Origin: Patescibacteria group bacterium
Lineage (GTDB): Bacteria; Patescibacteria; ABY1; JAGPKW01
Assembly: GCA_021735565.1 (NCBI GenBank)
Contig: JAIPGT010000001.1
Span: 1 to 52,859, forward strand
Length of the DNA stretch: 52,859 bases
Reading direction: 5' to 3'
A model generated the notes under the pieces. It searched no databases. It saw only the letters and a list, made by a program, of their open reading frames with translations, and was not told where the DNA came from. Of the stretch, positions 36,826 through 44,533 are shown one piece after another; position 1 is the stretch's first letter; each line of letters opens with the position of its first letter. The position numbers and the translations under genes are program-made.

Positions 36826-37347
36826 TTATGAAATTAAATTATTTTCGTTATCTTTATAGGGAATTAATTTATTAATTAATACTCCTTGTATAATAGAAAA
36901 AATAATCATTAATAAAGTTAAAATAATTATATATTTTAAACCAAAATAATAAATAGCTATTGGTATGAAAGGCAATTTTACGCCTCTATTATATAAAAAA
37001 CAAGCTATTATTCCATCACTAAAACCTTTATTTTTTAAATCTTTTAATAATGGATACCAAATATATATAGGTCCTGTTGATAAAATTCCTCCTAAAACAA
37101 TAAAAATCCATTTTTTAATACCAGAATTTTCAAAATGCTTAATAATAAATTTTCTATCTATAAAATAATTACTAAAAAACATTAAAATAAAAACAAAAAT
37201 AAAAACAGGTAAAATTTTTATTAAAATATTTTTTAAAAAATCTAAACTAGTAAAAAATATATTTTTATTTAATATAAAAAATATAAAATATATAAGAATA
37301 GTGAAAGTTAAAAAAATATAAGGTTTTATTTTTTTATTTATTTTCAT
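36826..37347 (-). CDS. Permease half, second subunit (UPF0718/ArsP-like)
   Basis: The 173-residue membrane protein has about five hydrophobic segments. The block GGILSTGPIYIWYPLLKDLKNKG followed by FLYNRGVKLPFIPIAIYYFG resembles the C-terminal half of predicted permeases of the DUF318/ArsP type. It starts at an ATG that overlaps the TGA stop of the upstream permease half (ATGA at 37344-37347). The two ORFs together have about 318 residues, the length of a single permease of this family. Substrate unknown; a metal-oxyanion exporter is only a possibility. Confidence 0.65.
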   Translation of the reverse strand: MKINKKIKPYIFLTFTILIYFIFFILNKNIFFTSLDFLKNILIKILPVFIFVFILMFFSNYFIDRKFIIKHFENSGIKKWIFIVLGGILSTGPIYIWYPLLKDLKNKGFSDGIIACFLYNRGVKLPFIPIAIYYFGLKYIIILTLLMIIFSIIQGVLINKLIPYKDNENNLIS

Positions 37348-37781
37348 AATATATTTAATATTAATGAAATTAAAATACCTATTAAAATAGAAAATAAAAA
37401 GGCAAGTAAATTTCTATAAATAGTAAATTTTTTTCCAAAAATAGAAATTTCAAGAGGTATTTGTAATATACCTATAGTTACCCAAGATACTAAAAATGCT
37501 GTTATTGCTGATATATGAATACCATTATTTAATAATTCTCCACCTATTATATAACTAAGAAGCGGGGTTCCTATAGAAAGACCTCCAATTGTAGATCCTA
37601 AAAAAGAATTTATAATTAAATTACCTTTTTTAAATATTTCTAAATAAATTTCTTTTGAAATAATAGAATTTAATAAAGAAATTAATAAAATAGTTCCTAA
37701 AAAAATAGGTAGCATATCAATTAATGCTTTTGAAGATTTTTGAAATGAAATTTTTAATTTATTTTTATTTATATATTGCAT
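37344..37781 (-). CDS. Permease half, first subunit (UPF0718/ArsP-like)
   Basis: The 145-residue membrane protein has four hydrophobic segments. The central block LGSTIGGLSIGTPLLSYIIGGELLNNGI, then AITAFLVSWVTIGILQIPLE, resembles the conserved repeat of DUF318/ArsP permeases (small-residue-rich re-entrant region followed by AFL..W/P). It ends in TGA, one of only two TGA stops found in the window, within an ATGA overlap. Reading TGA as sense would add only two residues before TAA, so the stop's effect is small. It most likely forms a heterodimer with the next ORF. Confidence 0.65.
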   Translation of the reverse strand: MQYINKNKLKISFQKSSKALIDMLPIFLGTILLISLLNSIISKEIYLEIFKKGNLIINSFLGSTIGGLSIGTPLLSYIIGGELLNNGIHISAITAFLVSWVTIGILQIPLEISIFGKKFTIYRNLLAFLFSILIGILISLILNIL

Positions 37782-37825
37782 ATAAATTCATAATAAAATA
37801 AAAAACTAAAAAATACAATAAAAAT

Positions 37826-37851
37826 AAAAATCCTAGAAAACTAGGATTTTT
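37826..37851 (-). terminator. Terminator of the tRNA-Ile/tRNA-Ala transcript
   Basis: AAAAATCCTAG (37826-37836), loop AAAA, CTAGGATTTTT (37841-37851), 11-bp stem. On the minus strand it begins 3 bases after the encoded CCA of tRNA-Ala and ends in TTTTTATTTTTATT. Confidence 0.88.
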
Positions 37852-37853
37852 AT

Positions 37854-37930
37854 TGGTGGACCCTACAGGAATTGAACCTGCGACCTCCTCGGTGCAAACG
37901 AGGCGCTCTAGCCAACTGAGCTAAGGGCCC
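37854..37930 (-). tRNA. trnA: tRNA-Ala(UGC)
   Basis: Minus-strand cloverleaf with acceptor GGGCCCT/AGGGTCC including the G3-U70 pair that identifies tRNA-Ala, anticodon stem CCTCG/CGAGG, loop TTTGCAC (anticodon TGC), T arm GCAGG-TTCAATT-CCTGT. Mature body is 37857-37930; CCA is encoded at 37856-37854, unlike the other two tRNAs here. Confidence 0.97.
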
Positions 37931-37988
37931 TTAAACATGATAAAATATTATCATAGAGAAAAAATAAAATCAATAATATTAATACCGG

Positions 37989-38062
37989 TGGGTGTACCTG
38001 GACTTGAACCGGGGACCTCGACTTTATAAGAGTCGCGCTCTAACCAGCTGAGCTATACACCC
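37989..38062 (-). tRNA. trnI: tRNA-Ile(UAU)
   Basis: Minus-strand cloverleaf with acceptor GGGTGTA/TACACCC, D arm AGCTCAGCTGGTTAGAGC, anticodon stem CGACT/AGTCG with loop CTTATAA, giving anticodon TAT. T arm CCCGG-TTCAAGT-CCAGG has one mismatch-like pair. Discriminator A; following CCG means CCA is not encoded. It would read AUA directly. Most bacteria read AUA with a CAU tRNA modified by TilS lysidine synthetase, so this anticodon is unusual. It is co-transcribed with tRNA-Ala 58 bases downstream. Confidence 0.95.
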
Positions 38063-38082
38063 TTAACAAAAATATATAAAAA

Positions 38083-38111
38083 ATTATAAAACATTTTTAA
38101 TAAAAATACAA
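38083..38111 (-). promoter_or_regulatory. tRNA-Ile/Ala operon promoter
   Basis: On the minus strand: TTGTAT (38111-38106), 17-base spacer with TG near its end, perfect TATAAT (38088-38083). Predicted start near 38076, about 14 bases before the tRNA. A divergent extended -10 (TGCTATAAT, 38117-38125) serves the plus-strand gene at 38157. Confidence 0.8.
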
Positions 38112-38156
38112 GAAAATGCTATAATATTTAAATAAATAAAAAAATAATGAAAAATT

Positions 38157-38408
38157 ATGGGTAATAAAATAATAGGTATATTAATGATATTGGGAGGATT
38201 TTTAATGGTATGGAAAAGCTTATCATTATTAAAAACATTTGGAAGAATAGATTGGGCAGAGGAAAAATGGGGTCCAGGAGCAAGTAATTTGATATACAAA
38301 TTATTAGGTTTAATGCTTATAATAATAGGAATTATGATCTTTGCAAATCTTTTAGGGCCTTCTTTTATGTCTAATTTTGGAAAATTTTTCTCTTCTCTTA
38401 GTTACTAA
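38157..38408 (+). CDS. Small two-span membrane protein, function unknown
   Basis: The 83-residue product has hydrophobic segments at about 4-22 and 46-65. Between them lies a conserved-looking loop, LKTFGRIDWAEEKWGPGAS. Small proteins with this layout (GRxDWAExxxG..G loop) are, as far as I recall, common in CPR genomes and have no assigned function. It has an extended -10 promoter (TGCTATAAT at 38117-38125), 31 bases before the ATG. Its last 11 bases overlap the convergent DHH-like gene. Confidence 0.8.
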   Translation: MGNKIIGILMILGGFLMVWKSLSLLKTFGRIDWAEEKWGPGASNLIYKLLGLMLIIIGIMIFANLLGPSFMSNFGKFFSSLSY

Positions 38409-39528
38409 TTTTTTTATTTAATTTATCTATTATTATAGAAACAACCTGATCTAAATCATTACTAGATATAGCAAAACTAGATTCGCTATCATTTCCAACT
38501 CCTTTAAATTCTTCTGTTAATTCAAAAGCATTATATTTTTTTGTAGTAATTATTTGAACTTCTATTACATTTTCCTTTTTTATAAAAAGTAATGCAATTT
38601 TAATTTTAGGAATTTCTGAAACTAACTCATTAAAAATATCACTAAATTTAAAATTCGAAATATCAAGATTTTTTTCGTCTTCTATCAAATAAGACCAAAG
38701 AATTCCAGAGTCTTTATATTTCATATTAGATAAAATTTTACCCCACAATTTCAAAGAGCTTACTGTTTTTGTTCTATATAAATTTTTTATAATATTTTCT
38801 CTATCGGCACCAATTTCTATTAACATAGATGAAGTAGACATTATATTTGGACTTATAGAAGAAAATTTAAATCCAGATGTTTTATCTATAATTCCAGTCA
38901 ATAACAAATTAGAAATTTTTGTATCTATAATATCAGGGTTATTTTGAGATATTATATCAAAAACAAGTTCAGATATAGTTCTATATTGAGCTTCTATTAT
39001 ATTTATTTGTCCAAACCTCTCATTAGAAATATTATTATCTATATTTATTATTGGAGTATTATAAAATAAATCAACATTTTCATTGTATATTTTAGATAAA
39101 TTTTTTATATCTAAAATTCCTAAAGTGATAATAAGATCATATTTTTTTGAATCTTTTAAAAACTTAATATCAGTTTCTTCAAAATTTCTATTTTCTCCAG
39201 ATAAATAAATTTCTATTGAATTTTCTTTAGGCTCATAACTTAATTCTTTAGCTTTATTTTCTTTTGTATCTATAATAATAGTAAATTTATTATCAGATTT
39301 TAAAGTATTTTTTATTTTGTTTTCTATATTTAAGAAATCATATTTAGAATTTATTTTTGTATTTTCTGAGACTAGATCAATATTTTTTTGTGTTTTTTCT
39401 AGATAATAAGATAAACAAATTGAAGACATTAAAATATCTGAATTATCATTATTAAAAATAATTAATATATTTTTACTAACGTCCAATACTTTTAAAATTT
39501 CTGAGATATTGTTTATTTTATTATTCAT
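38398..39528 (-). CDS. DHH-family phosphoesterase-like protein lacking catalytic motifs
   Basis: The 376-residue product has the layout of NrnA/RecJ-type DHH phosphoesterases: N-terminal DHH domain, then a DHHA1-like domain (about 300-376, with FAISSNDLDQVVSIIIDKLN). The segment INIDNNISNERFGQINIIE aligns with the family's motif III (usually IDHH-x-x-N-x-x-F), but DHH reads D164-N-N. Motif I, normally H-x-x-x-D-x-D, reads FNNDNSDILMSS (25-36). Metal binding by these motifs is therefore probably lost, so nuclease or phosphatase activity is unlikely. A binding or scaffolding role is possible. It is divergent from trx. Confidence 0.75.
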   Translation of the reverse strand: MNNKINNISEILKVLDVSKNILIIFNNDNSDILMSSICLSYYLEKTQKNIDLVSENTKINSKYDFLNIENKIKNTLKSDNKFTIIIDTKENKAKELSYEPKENSIEIYLSGENRNFEETDIKFLKDSKKYDLIITLGILDIKNLSKIYNENVDLFYNTPIINIDNNISNERFGQINIIEAQYRTISELVFDIISQNNPDIIDTKISNLLLTGIIDKTSGFKFSSISPNIMSTSSMLIEIGADRENIIKNLYRTKTVSSLKLWGKILSNMKYKDSGILWSYLIEDEKNLDISNFKFSDIFNELVSEIPKIKIALLFIKKENVIEVQIITTKKYNAFELTEEFKGVGNDSESSFAISSNDLDQVVSIIIDKLNKKISN

Positions 39529-39604
39529 AAAAATTATTTTAATTATTATTCTTTATTCTGTTGTGTAATAAAAAATTATAGTATTAAGTAATAATTAAGT
39601 CAAA

Positions 39605-39633
39605 TTTGTTAAAATGTAAAATTATGATATTAT
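39605..39633 (+). promoter_or_regulatory. trx promoter
   Basis: TTTGTT (39605-39610, or TTGTTA one base on), 16-17-base spacer ending in ATGA, TATTAT (39628-39633). Predicted start near 39640, about 20 bases before the ATG; no Shine-Dalgarno. Confidence 0.55.
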
Positions 39634-39661
39634 ATAAAAATAATTTTTTAAATATAAAAAT

Positions 39662-39973
39662 ATGGATATTATAGAACTTACAAAAGAAAATTTTCAAGAA
39701 TCAGTAAAAGAGGGTGTTTCTATTGTTGATTTTTGGGCTCCTTGGTGTGCTCCTTGCAATATGATGACTCCAATATTACAAAATTTATCAGAAGAAGCTA
39801 CTAATTTTAAAGTATTTAAAGTTAATGTAGATCAAGAACAAGAATTAGGAGTAGAATTCAATATTATGAGTATTCCTTGTCTTAAAATTATAAAAGATGG
39901 AGAAGTAAAAGAAGAAATAATAGGGTTAACCTCAAAAGAAAGAATATTAGAAGTTATAAACACGATTATTTAA
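39662..39973 (+). CDS. trxA: Thioredoxin
   Basis: The 103-residue thioredoxin fold has the active site WCAPC (C29, C32) and the cis-proline in SIPCL. The classic dipeptide between the cysteines is GP; AP is a minor variant that may shift redox potential slightly. The ATG choice gives a start MDIIELTKENFQESV, matching family length. It lies 200 bases before trxB, separated by a GTAG palindrome terminator and repeat debris, so the two are probably transcribed separately. trxB could be its reductase. Confidence 0.95.
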   Translation: MDIIELTKENFQESVKEGVSIVDFWAPWCAPCNMMTPILQNLSEEATNFKVFKVNVDQEQELGVEFNIMSIPCLKIIKDGEVKEEIIGLTSKERILEVINTII

Positions 39974-40031
39974 TTTAAAATATTTGTATTTTACAAAAAC
40001 CATTTTAAAGGTAATTGTATTAAAGGTAATT

Positions 40032-40055
40032 GTAGTGGTCAGCGATCGCTGACCA
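40032..40055 (+). repeat. REP-like GTAG palindrome after trx
   Basis: GTAG (40032-40035) plus perfect 20-bp palindrome TGGTCAGCGATCGCTGACCA (40036-40055). The core CAGCGATCGCTG is shared with the copies at 9.7 and 28.9 kb; the outer pairs differ by compensating changes (GG-CC to TG-CA and C-G to T-A), so pairing is conserved. Confidence 0.8.
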
Positions 40056-40081
40056 ATAAAAATAATTATTTAATTAAAAAT

Positions 40082-40108
40082 GTAGGAACCCGACGTGGTG
40101 TGTTTATA
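40082..40108 (+). repeat. Degenerate GTAG element
   Basis: GTAGGAACCCGACGTGG begins at 40082. The first eight bases match the element at 43633 (GTAGGAAC), but the right arm is poorly complementary. Probably a decayed copy. Confidence 0.45.
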
Positions 40109-40175
40109 TAAAACGATTATTTAATTTAAAATACAATAAATCAATATAATAATTGATAAATAAAATTAAATTATT

Positions 40176-41093
40176 ATGGAAGAAAAAATTTTTGATGTAG
40201 TTATTATAGGTTTTGGTCCAGCTGGTATTACTGCTGGAATCTATGCTTCTAGGTATAAATTGAGTAGCATGATAATTGGTAAAACAAAAGGAGGAATGAT
40301 TACCACTGCACATTTAATGGATAATTATCCTGGAATAGAAGATATAAGTGGCATAGATTTTACAAATAAAATTGTAAAACATCTAGAAAAATATAAAGAA
40401 TGTGAAATAAAAGAAGACGAAGTATTGGGAATATCTGAAATAGATAATTTATTTTTTATTTCAACAAAAGATGGTGAAAATATAAAAGCAAAAAGCTTAA
40501 TATTAGCAACAGGAACAGAAAAAAGACAAGCGAATATAAAAGGTGAAAAAGAATTTATAGGAAAAGGAGTTACTTATTGTACTACTTGTGATGGATTTTT
40601 ATACAGAAATAAAAAAGTAGTAGTTTTAGGTAGTGGAGATTCTGCATTTAATTCAGCATTATATTTAGCAGAGATTGCAGAAAAAGTTTATTTAATTTGT
40701 AGAAAATGTTCTCCATCAACTGAAGATAAAAGTATCATAGAAAAAGTGGAAGAAAATAAAAAAATAGAAATTTTATATGAAACGGAAATAGAAGAAATAA
40801 AAGGAGAAAAAATGGTTGAAAAAATAATCACAAACACAAAAAAAGAAATTGAAGTTTCTGGGGTTTTTATAGAAATTGGATTAATACCTCAATCTGTTTT
40901 ATTTCAAAATTTAAATATAGAATTTGAAAATAATTTTATAAAAGTTAATAAATACTGTGAAACTTCTAAAAAAGGAGTTTTTGCAGCAGGGGATATAACA
41001 ACTGGATTTTGTGAATTAAAACAAGTAATAACTGCTGAAGCCATGGGAGCAGTTTCTGCTACTTATGTAAATAAGTATTTAAAAACAAAGTAA
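40176..41093 (+). CDS. trxB: Thioredoxin reductase (NADPH-dependent flavoprotein)
   Basis: The 305-residue product has FAD site IIGFGPAGITAGIYASRY (10-27), redox-active C135-TT-C138 (TYCTTCDGF), the NAD(P) site VVVLGSGDSAFNSALYL (148-164) and the C-terminal FAD motif GVFAAGDITTGFCELKQVI. Low-molecular-weight TrxB architecture is complete. The second nucleotide-binding site is followed by ICRKCSPST, which has basic residues compatible with NADPH. TATAAT at 40145-40150 is the likely -10, 25 bases before the ATG. No Shine-Dalgarno. Confidence 0.96.
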   Translation: MEEKIFDVVIIGFGPAGITAGIYASRYKLSSMIIGKTKGGMITTAHLMDNYPGIEDISGIDFTNKIVKHLEKYKECEIKEDEVLGISEIDNLFFISTKDGENIKAKSLILATGTEKRQANIKGEKEFIGKGVTYCTTCDGFLYRNKKVVVLGSGDSAFNSALYLAEIAEKVYLICRKCSPSTEDKSIIEKVEENKKIEILYETEIEEIKGEKMVEKIITNTKKEIEVSGVFIEIGLIPQSVLFQNLNIEFENNFIKVNKYCETSKKGVFAAGDITTGFCELKQVITAEAMGAVSATYVNKYLKTK

Positions 41094-41098
41094 AAAAA

Positions 41099-41107
41099 TG
41101 TTATAAT
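41099..41107 (+). promoter_or_regulatory. ppsA extended -10
   Basis: TG-T-TATAAT (41099-41107), immediately after trxB. A weak AAGG follows near 41125, 14 bases before the ATG at 41143. Confidence 0.5.
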
Positions 41108-41142
41108 AAAGAAAATAATTTTAAAAAGGTAAAATATTTTTT

Positions 41143-43611
41143 ATGGCAAACAAAAAAAAGGTTCAAAAGAGTTCCTTAGAAAAAAAGGATTCTTCTTTTA
41201 AAGATAAGAAAATAAAAAAAGAAAAAGAATTTATTCTTTGGTTTGATGAAATATCCATTAAAGATGTTCCATTAGTTGGAGGTAAAAATGCATCTTTAGG
41301 GGAGATGTATAGAAAATTAAAGCCAAAAGGGGTTGAAGTTCCAGGAGGATTTGCCATATCTGCTTATTCTTATTTTTATCTTTTAGAAAAAACAGGAGCA
41401 AAAGCTAAAATAAAAAATATATTAGATAAAATAAATACCCACGATATCAGAGAATTAATGGATAAAGGAAGAAAAGCTAGAAATACTATACTTAATTTAT
41501 CTTTTCCAAAAGAATTAGAAGAATCAATTTGTGAAGCCTATAAAAAACTTTGTAAACAATATAAAACAAAAGAAGTAGATGTTGCAGTTAGATCATCTGC
41601 AACAGCAGAAGACTTACCAGATGCTTCTTTTGCTGGGCAACAAGAAACTTACCTTAACATAAAAGGAGAAGAAGAATTATTGGAAGCTTGTAAAAAATGT
41701 TTTGCTTCATTATTTACTAATAGAGCAATATCTTACAGACATGAAAAAGGATTTTCTGATTTTAAAGTTGGTTTATCTATAACGGTTCAAAAAATGGTTC
41801 GTTCTGATTTATCATCTTCAGGTGTTATGTTTTCAATAGACACAGAATCAGGATTTGAAAATGCAGTTATTATAAATTCAATATATGGACTTGGAGAAAA
41901 TATAGTTCAAGGTAAAGTTTCACCAGATGAATTTTATATTTGGAAAAAAGGATTAAAAGAAAATAGAAATTCAATAATAGGAAAAAGTATCGGGTCAAAA
42001 GAAATAAAAATGATTTATGCAGAAGATGGAGCTAAAATTCAAACAAAAGATGTAAAAGTTTCAAAAGTAGATCAAGATAAATTTTCTATAACAGATAAAG
42101 AAGTATTAAAACTTGCTAAATGGGCTTGTGTTATTGAAGATCATTATAAAAAACCAATGGACATGGAATGGGCTAAAGATGGAGAAACTGGAAAATTATA
42201 TATAGTTCAAGCTAGGCCAGAAACAGTTCAATCTCAAAAAAATAAAAATGTTTTAGAAGAATATATTTTAGAAGAAAAAGGAGATTTAATAGTTTCTGGA
42301 GCTTCTGTAGGGTCAAGAATAGGATCAGGAAAAGCTCATATAATAAAAGATGTAAGTCAAATAACTAGTTTTAAAAAGGGTGAAGTTTTGGTTACAGAAA
42401 TGACTGATCCAGATTGGGAACCAATTATGAAAATTGCATCAGCAATAGTTACTAATTCAGGTGGTAGAACTTGTCATGCTGCTATAATTTCTAGAGAATT
42501 AGGAATACCTTGCATTGTTGGAACAGTAGATGGTACTGAAAAAATAAAGAATAATCAAAAAATAACAGTATCTTGTGCAGAAGGTGAATCTGGAAAAGTA
42601 TATAAAAATGAATTAAAATTTTCAATCAAAAAAACTAATTTAAATAAAATAAAAGATACAAAAACAAAAGTAATGTTGAATATTGCTAATCCTGAAATAG
42701 CTTTTGCAACATCTTTTATACCAAATGATGGAGTTGGATTAGCAAGAGAGGAATTTATTATAAATACTTATATAAAAGTTCATCCAAAAGCATTGCTTAA
42801 TTTTTCTAAAATAAAAGATAAAACAGTTAAAAAACAAATAGAAGAAATAACTAAAGGATATAAATCAAAATCATCTTTTTATGTAGATAAATTGGCTGAA
42901 GGAATAGCTAGATTAGGAGCTGCTTTTTATCCAAAACCAGTTATAGTAAGATTTTCCGATTTTAAAACAAATGAATATGCTAATTTAATAGGTGGAACAG
43001 AATATGAACCAGTAGAACATAATCCAATGATAGGTTGGAGAGGTGCTTCTAGATATTATGATCCTGAGTTTGAAAAAGAATTTGGATTAGAATGTAAAGC
43101 TATTAAAAAAGCTAGAGAAGAAATGGGACTTGATAATATATTAGTAATGATTCCATTTTGTAGAACCGTAGAAGAAGGTAAAAAAGTTATAGAAATAATG
43201 GAAAAATATGGATTGAAGAGGGGTGAAAATAAGTTAGAGGTTTATATGATGGTAGAAATACCTTCAAATGTGATTTTAATGAATGAATTCTCTAAAATAT
43301 TTGATGGATTTTCAATTGGATCTAATGATTTAACTCAACTTACACTCGGAGTTGATAGAGATTCTTCTTTAGTAGCACATGTATATGATGAAAGAAATGA
43401 TGCAGTCAAAACTTTAATTAAACAAGCTATAGAAATTGCTAAAAAGAATAAAAAGAAAATAGGAATTTGTGGTCAAGCTCCATCAGACTTTCCAGATTTT
43501 GCAGAATTTTTAGTAAAAAATAAGATAGATTCTATTTCATTAAATTCAGACACAGTAATAAAAACAAAATTAATGTTATCTAAAAGTAAAAAAGTTTTTG
43601 GAAAAAAATAA
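41143..43611 (+). CDS. ppsA: Phosphoenolpyruvate synthase
   Basis: Converts pyruvate + ATP to PEP + AMP + phosphate, or runs in the glycolytic direction in some anaerobes. The 822-residue product begins with a Lys/Ser-rich extension (about 1-28). The ATP-grasp domain follows (VGGKNASLGEMYRKL, VAVRSSATAEDLPDASFAGQQETYLN), then the swivelling phosphohistidine domain with H445 in GGRTCHAAIISRELGIPCIVG, and the PEP-binding barrel with MIGWRGASRYY, SIGSNDLTQLTLGVDRDS and GICGQAPSD, which has the active-site Cys. All catalytic residues are present. In fermentative CPR bacteria PpsA often sits at the pyruvate/PEP node in place of pyruvate kinase; whether that holds here cannot be seen. Confidence 0.96.
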   Translation: MANKKKVQKSSLEKKDSSFKDKKIKKEKEFILWFDEISIKDVPLVGGKNASLGEMYRKLKPKGVEVPGGFAISAYSYFYLLEKTGAKAKIKNILDKINTHDIRELMDKGRKARNTILNLSFPKELEESICEAYKKLCKQYKTKEVDVAVRSSATAEDLPDASFAGQQETYLNIKGEEELLEACKKCFASLFTNRAISYRHEKGFSDFKVGLSITVQKMVRSDLSSSGVMFSIDTESGFENAVIINSIYGLGENIVQGKVSPDEFYIWKKGLKENRNSIIGKSIGSKEIKMIYAEDGAKIQTKDVKVSKVDQDKFSITDKEVLKLAKWACVIEDHYKKPMDMEWAKDGETGKLYIVQARPETVQSQKNKNVLEEYILEEKGDLIVSGASVGSRIGSGKAHIIKDVSQITSFKKGEVLVTEMTDPDWEPIMKIASAIVTNSGGRTCHAAIISRELGIPCIVGTVDGTEKIKNNQKITVSCAEGESGKVYKNELKFSIKKTNLNKIKDTKTKVMLNIANPEIAFATSFIPNDGVGLAREEFIINTYIKVHPKALLNFSKIKDKTVKKQIEEITKGYKSKSSFYVDKLAEGIARLGAAFYPKPVIVRFSDFKTNEYANLIGGTEYEPVEHNPMIGWRGASRYYDPEFEKEFGLECKAIKKAREEMGLDNILVMIPFCRTVEEGKKVIEIMEKYGLKRGENKLEVYMMVEIPSNVILMNEFSKIFDGFSIGSNDLTQLTLGVDRDSSLVAHVYDERNDAVKTLIKQAIEIAKKNKKKIGICGQAPSDFPDFAEFLVKNKIDSISLNSDTVIKTKLMLSKSKKVFGKK

Positions 43612-43632
43612 ATTGAATCATAAATATTTAAT

Positions 43633-43693
43633 GTAGGAACAGGACGATTTCATCGTCCTGTTCTTTATAATATTTTTATCGTTGGTCCCTACA
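43633..43693 (+). repeat. Paired GTAG elements in inverted orientation (BIME-like), ppsA terminator
   Basis: GTAG (43633-43636) plus a 12-bp hairpin, GAACAGGACGAT-TTC-ATCGTCCTGTTC (43637-43663), then T-rich sequence. At 43678-43693, TATCGTTGGTCCCTACA is an inverted partial element whose CTAC (43689-43692) is the complement of GTAG. The block is thus bounded by TGTAGG and CCTACA, as in paired REPs (BIMEs). Confidence 0.7.
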
Positions 43694-43801
43694 AAATTTA
43701 TAAAATAATTTTTTTAAAAAATAAAAAATATCATTTATTGTAATCAATCTTTAAATATAATAAAATATTATCATATCCCTATAATATATAAATAAAATAT
43801 A

Positions 43802-44530
43802 ATGATTATTTCAAAAGAAAACAAAAAAATAAAACATATAAAAAAATTAATAAATTCTAAAAAATATAGATATGATAATAAAGAATATATTTTAGAGGGT
43901 GAAAAATTTATTAATGATTCAGAAAATATAAAAGAAATATATATAAATGAAAAATTTAATATTTCTAAATTAAAAAATACAAAATCAAATTTTGAAATAA
44001 TTTCTAATAATATTTTTGAAAAAATAAAACAAACAAAAAATACTCAAGGAATTATTAGTGTTATGAAAATGAATTATAAAATTATAAAAGATTCAGAAAA
44101 AATTAAATCTGGTAAATTTATTTATTTAGATAATATACAAGATCCAGGAAATATAGGAACAATAATAAGATCAGCTGTTGCATTTAATTTTGATGGAATA
44201 ATTTTTGGAAAGGGAACTTGTGATATTTATAATGAAAAAACTATAAGAAGCTCAGCTGGATCATTAGAAAAAATAAAAATATTTTTTATAGAAGATGAAA
44301 AAATATTATATAAAAATAATTTAATATCTGCTGATATGAATGGAAAAAATATAAATAAATTTAAATTTCCAGAAGATTTTATTTTAGCAATAGGGAATGA
44401 AGGTAATGGTCTATCAGAAGATATAATTAAAAATTCAAAAGAAATTATTAGTATTCCAATATCAGAAAATATAGAGTCATTAAATGCTGGGGTTTCTGCA
44501 GGAATAATAATGGCATTTTCAAATATGTAA
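43802..44530 (+). CDS. SpoU/TrmH-family RNA 2'-O-methyltransferase
   Basis: The 242-residue product has an N-terminal substrate-binding region (about 1-85) and the SPOUT catalytic domain with motif 1 LDNIQDPGNIGTIIRSA, motif 2 LAIGNEGNGLS and motif 3 ISIPISENIESLNAGVSAGIIM. These match RlmB/TrmH-like enzymes that methylate the ribose of rRNA or tRNA; the exact target is not clear from sequence. It is preceded by TATAAT-like boxes (43783-43800) and followed by a palindromic terminator shared with mfd. Confidence 0.93.
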   Translation: MIISKENKKIKHIKKLINSKKYRYDNKEYILEGEKFINDSENIKEIYINEKFNISKLKNTKSNFEIISNNIFEKIKQTKNTQGIISVMKMNYKIIKDSEKIKSGKFIYLDNIQDPGNIGTIIRSAVAFNFDGIIFGKGTCDIYNEKTIRSSAGSLEKIKIFFIEDEKILYKNNLISADMNGKNINKFKFPEDFILAIGNEGNGLSEDIIKNSKEIISIPISENIESLNAGVSAGIIMAFSNM

Positions 44531-44533
44531 TAT

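Larger units (their letters stand above)
39962..40133 (+). repeat. 130-base insert flanked by a 21-base direct repeat
   Basis: The 21 bases at 39962-39982, which include the trx stop codon, recur exactly at 40113-40133. The ~130 bases between hold a second tandem duplication (TAAAGGTAATTGTA at about 40005-40018 and 40021-40034), a GTAG palindrome (40032-40055) and a second GTAG foot (40082-40085). It looks like a REP-type insertion with duplication of the trx 3' end. Confidence 0.75.

Noticed and set aside
9700..40055. GCGATCGC centres as cyanobacterial HIP1 sites.
   Set aside because: They occur only inside the GTAG palindromes, not scattered through genes as HIP1 is.
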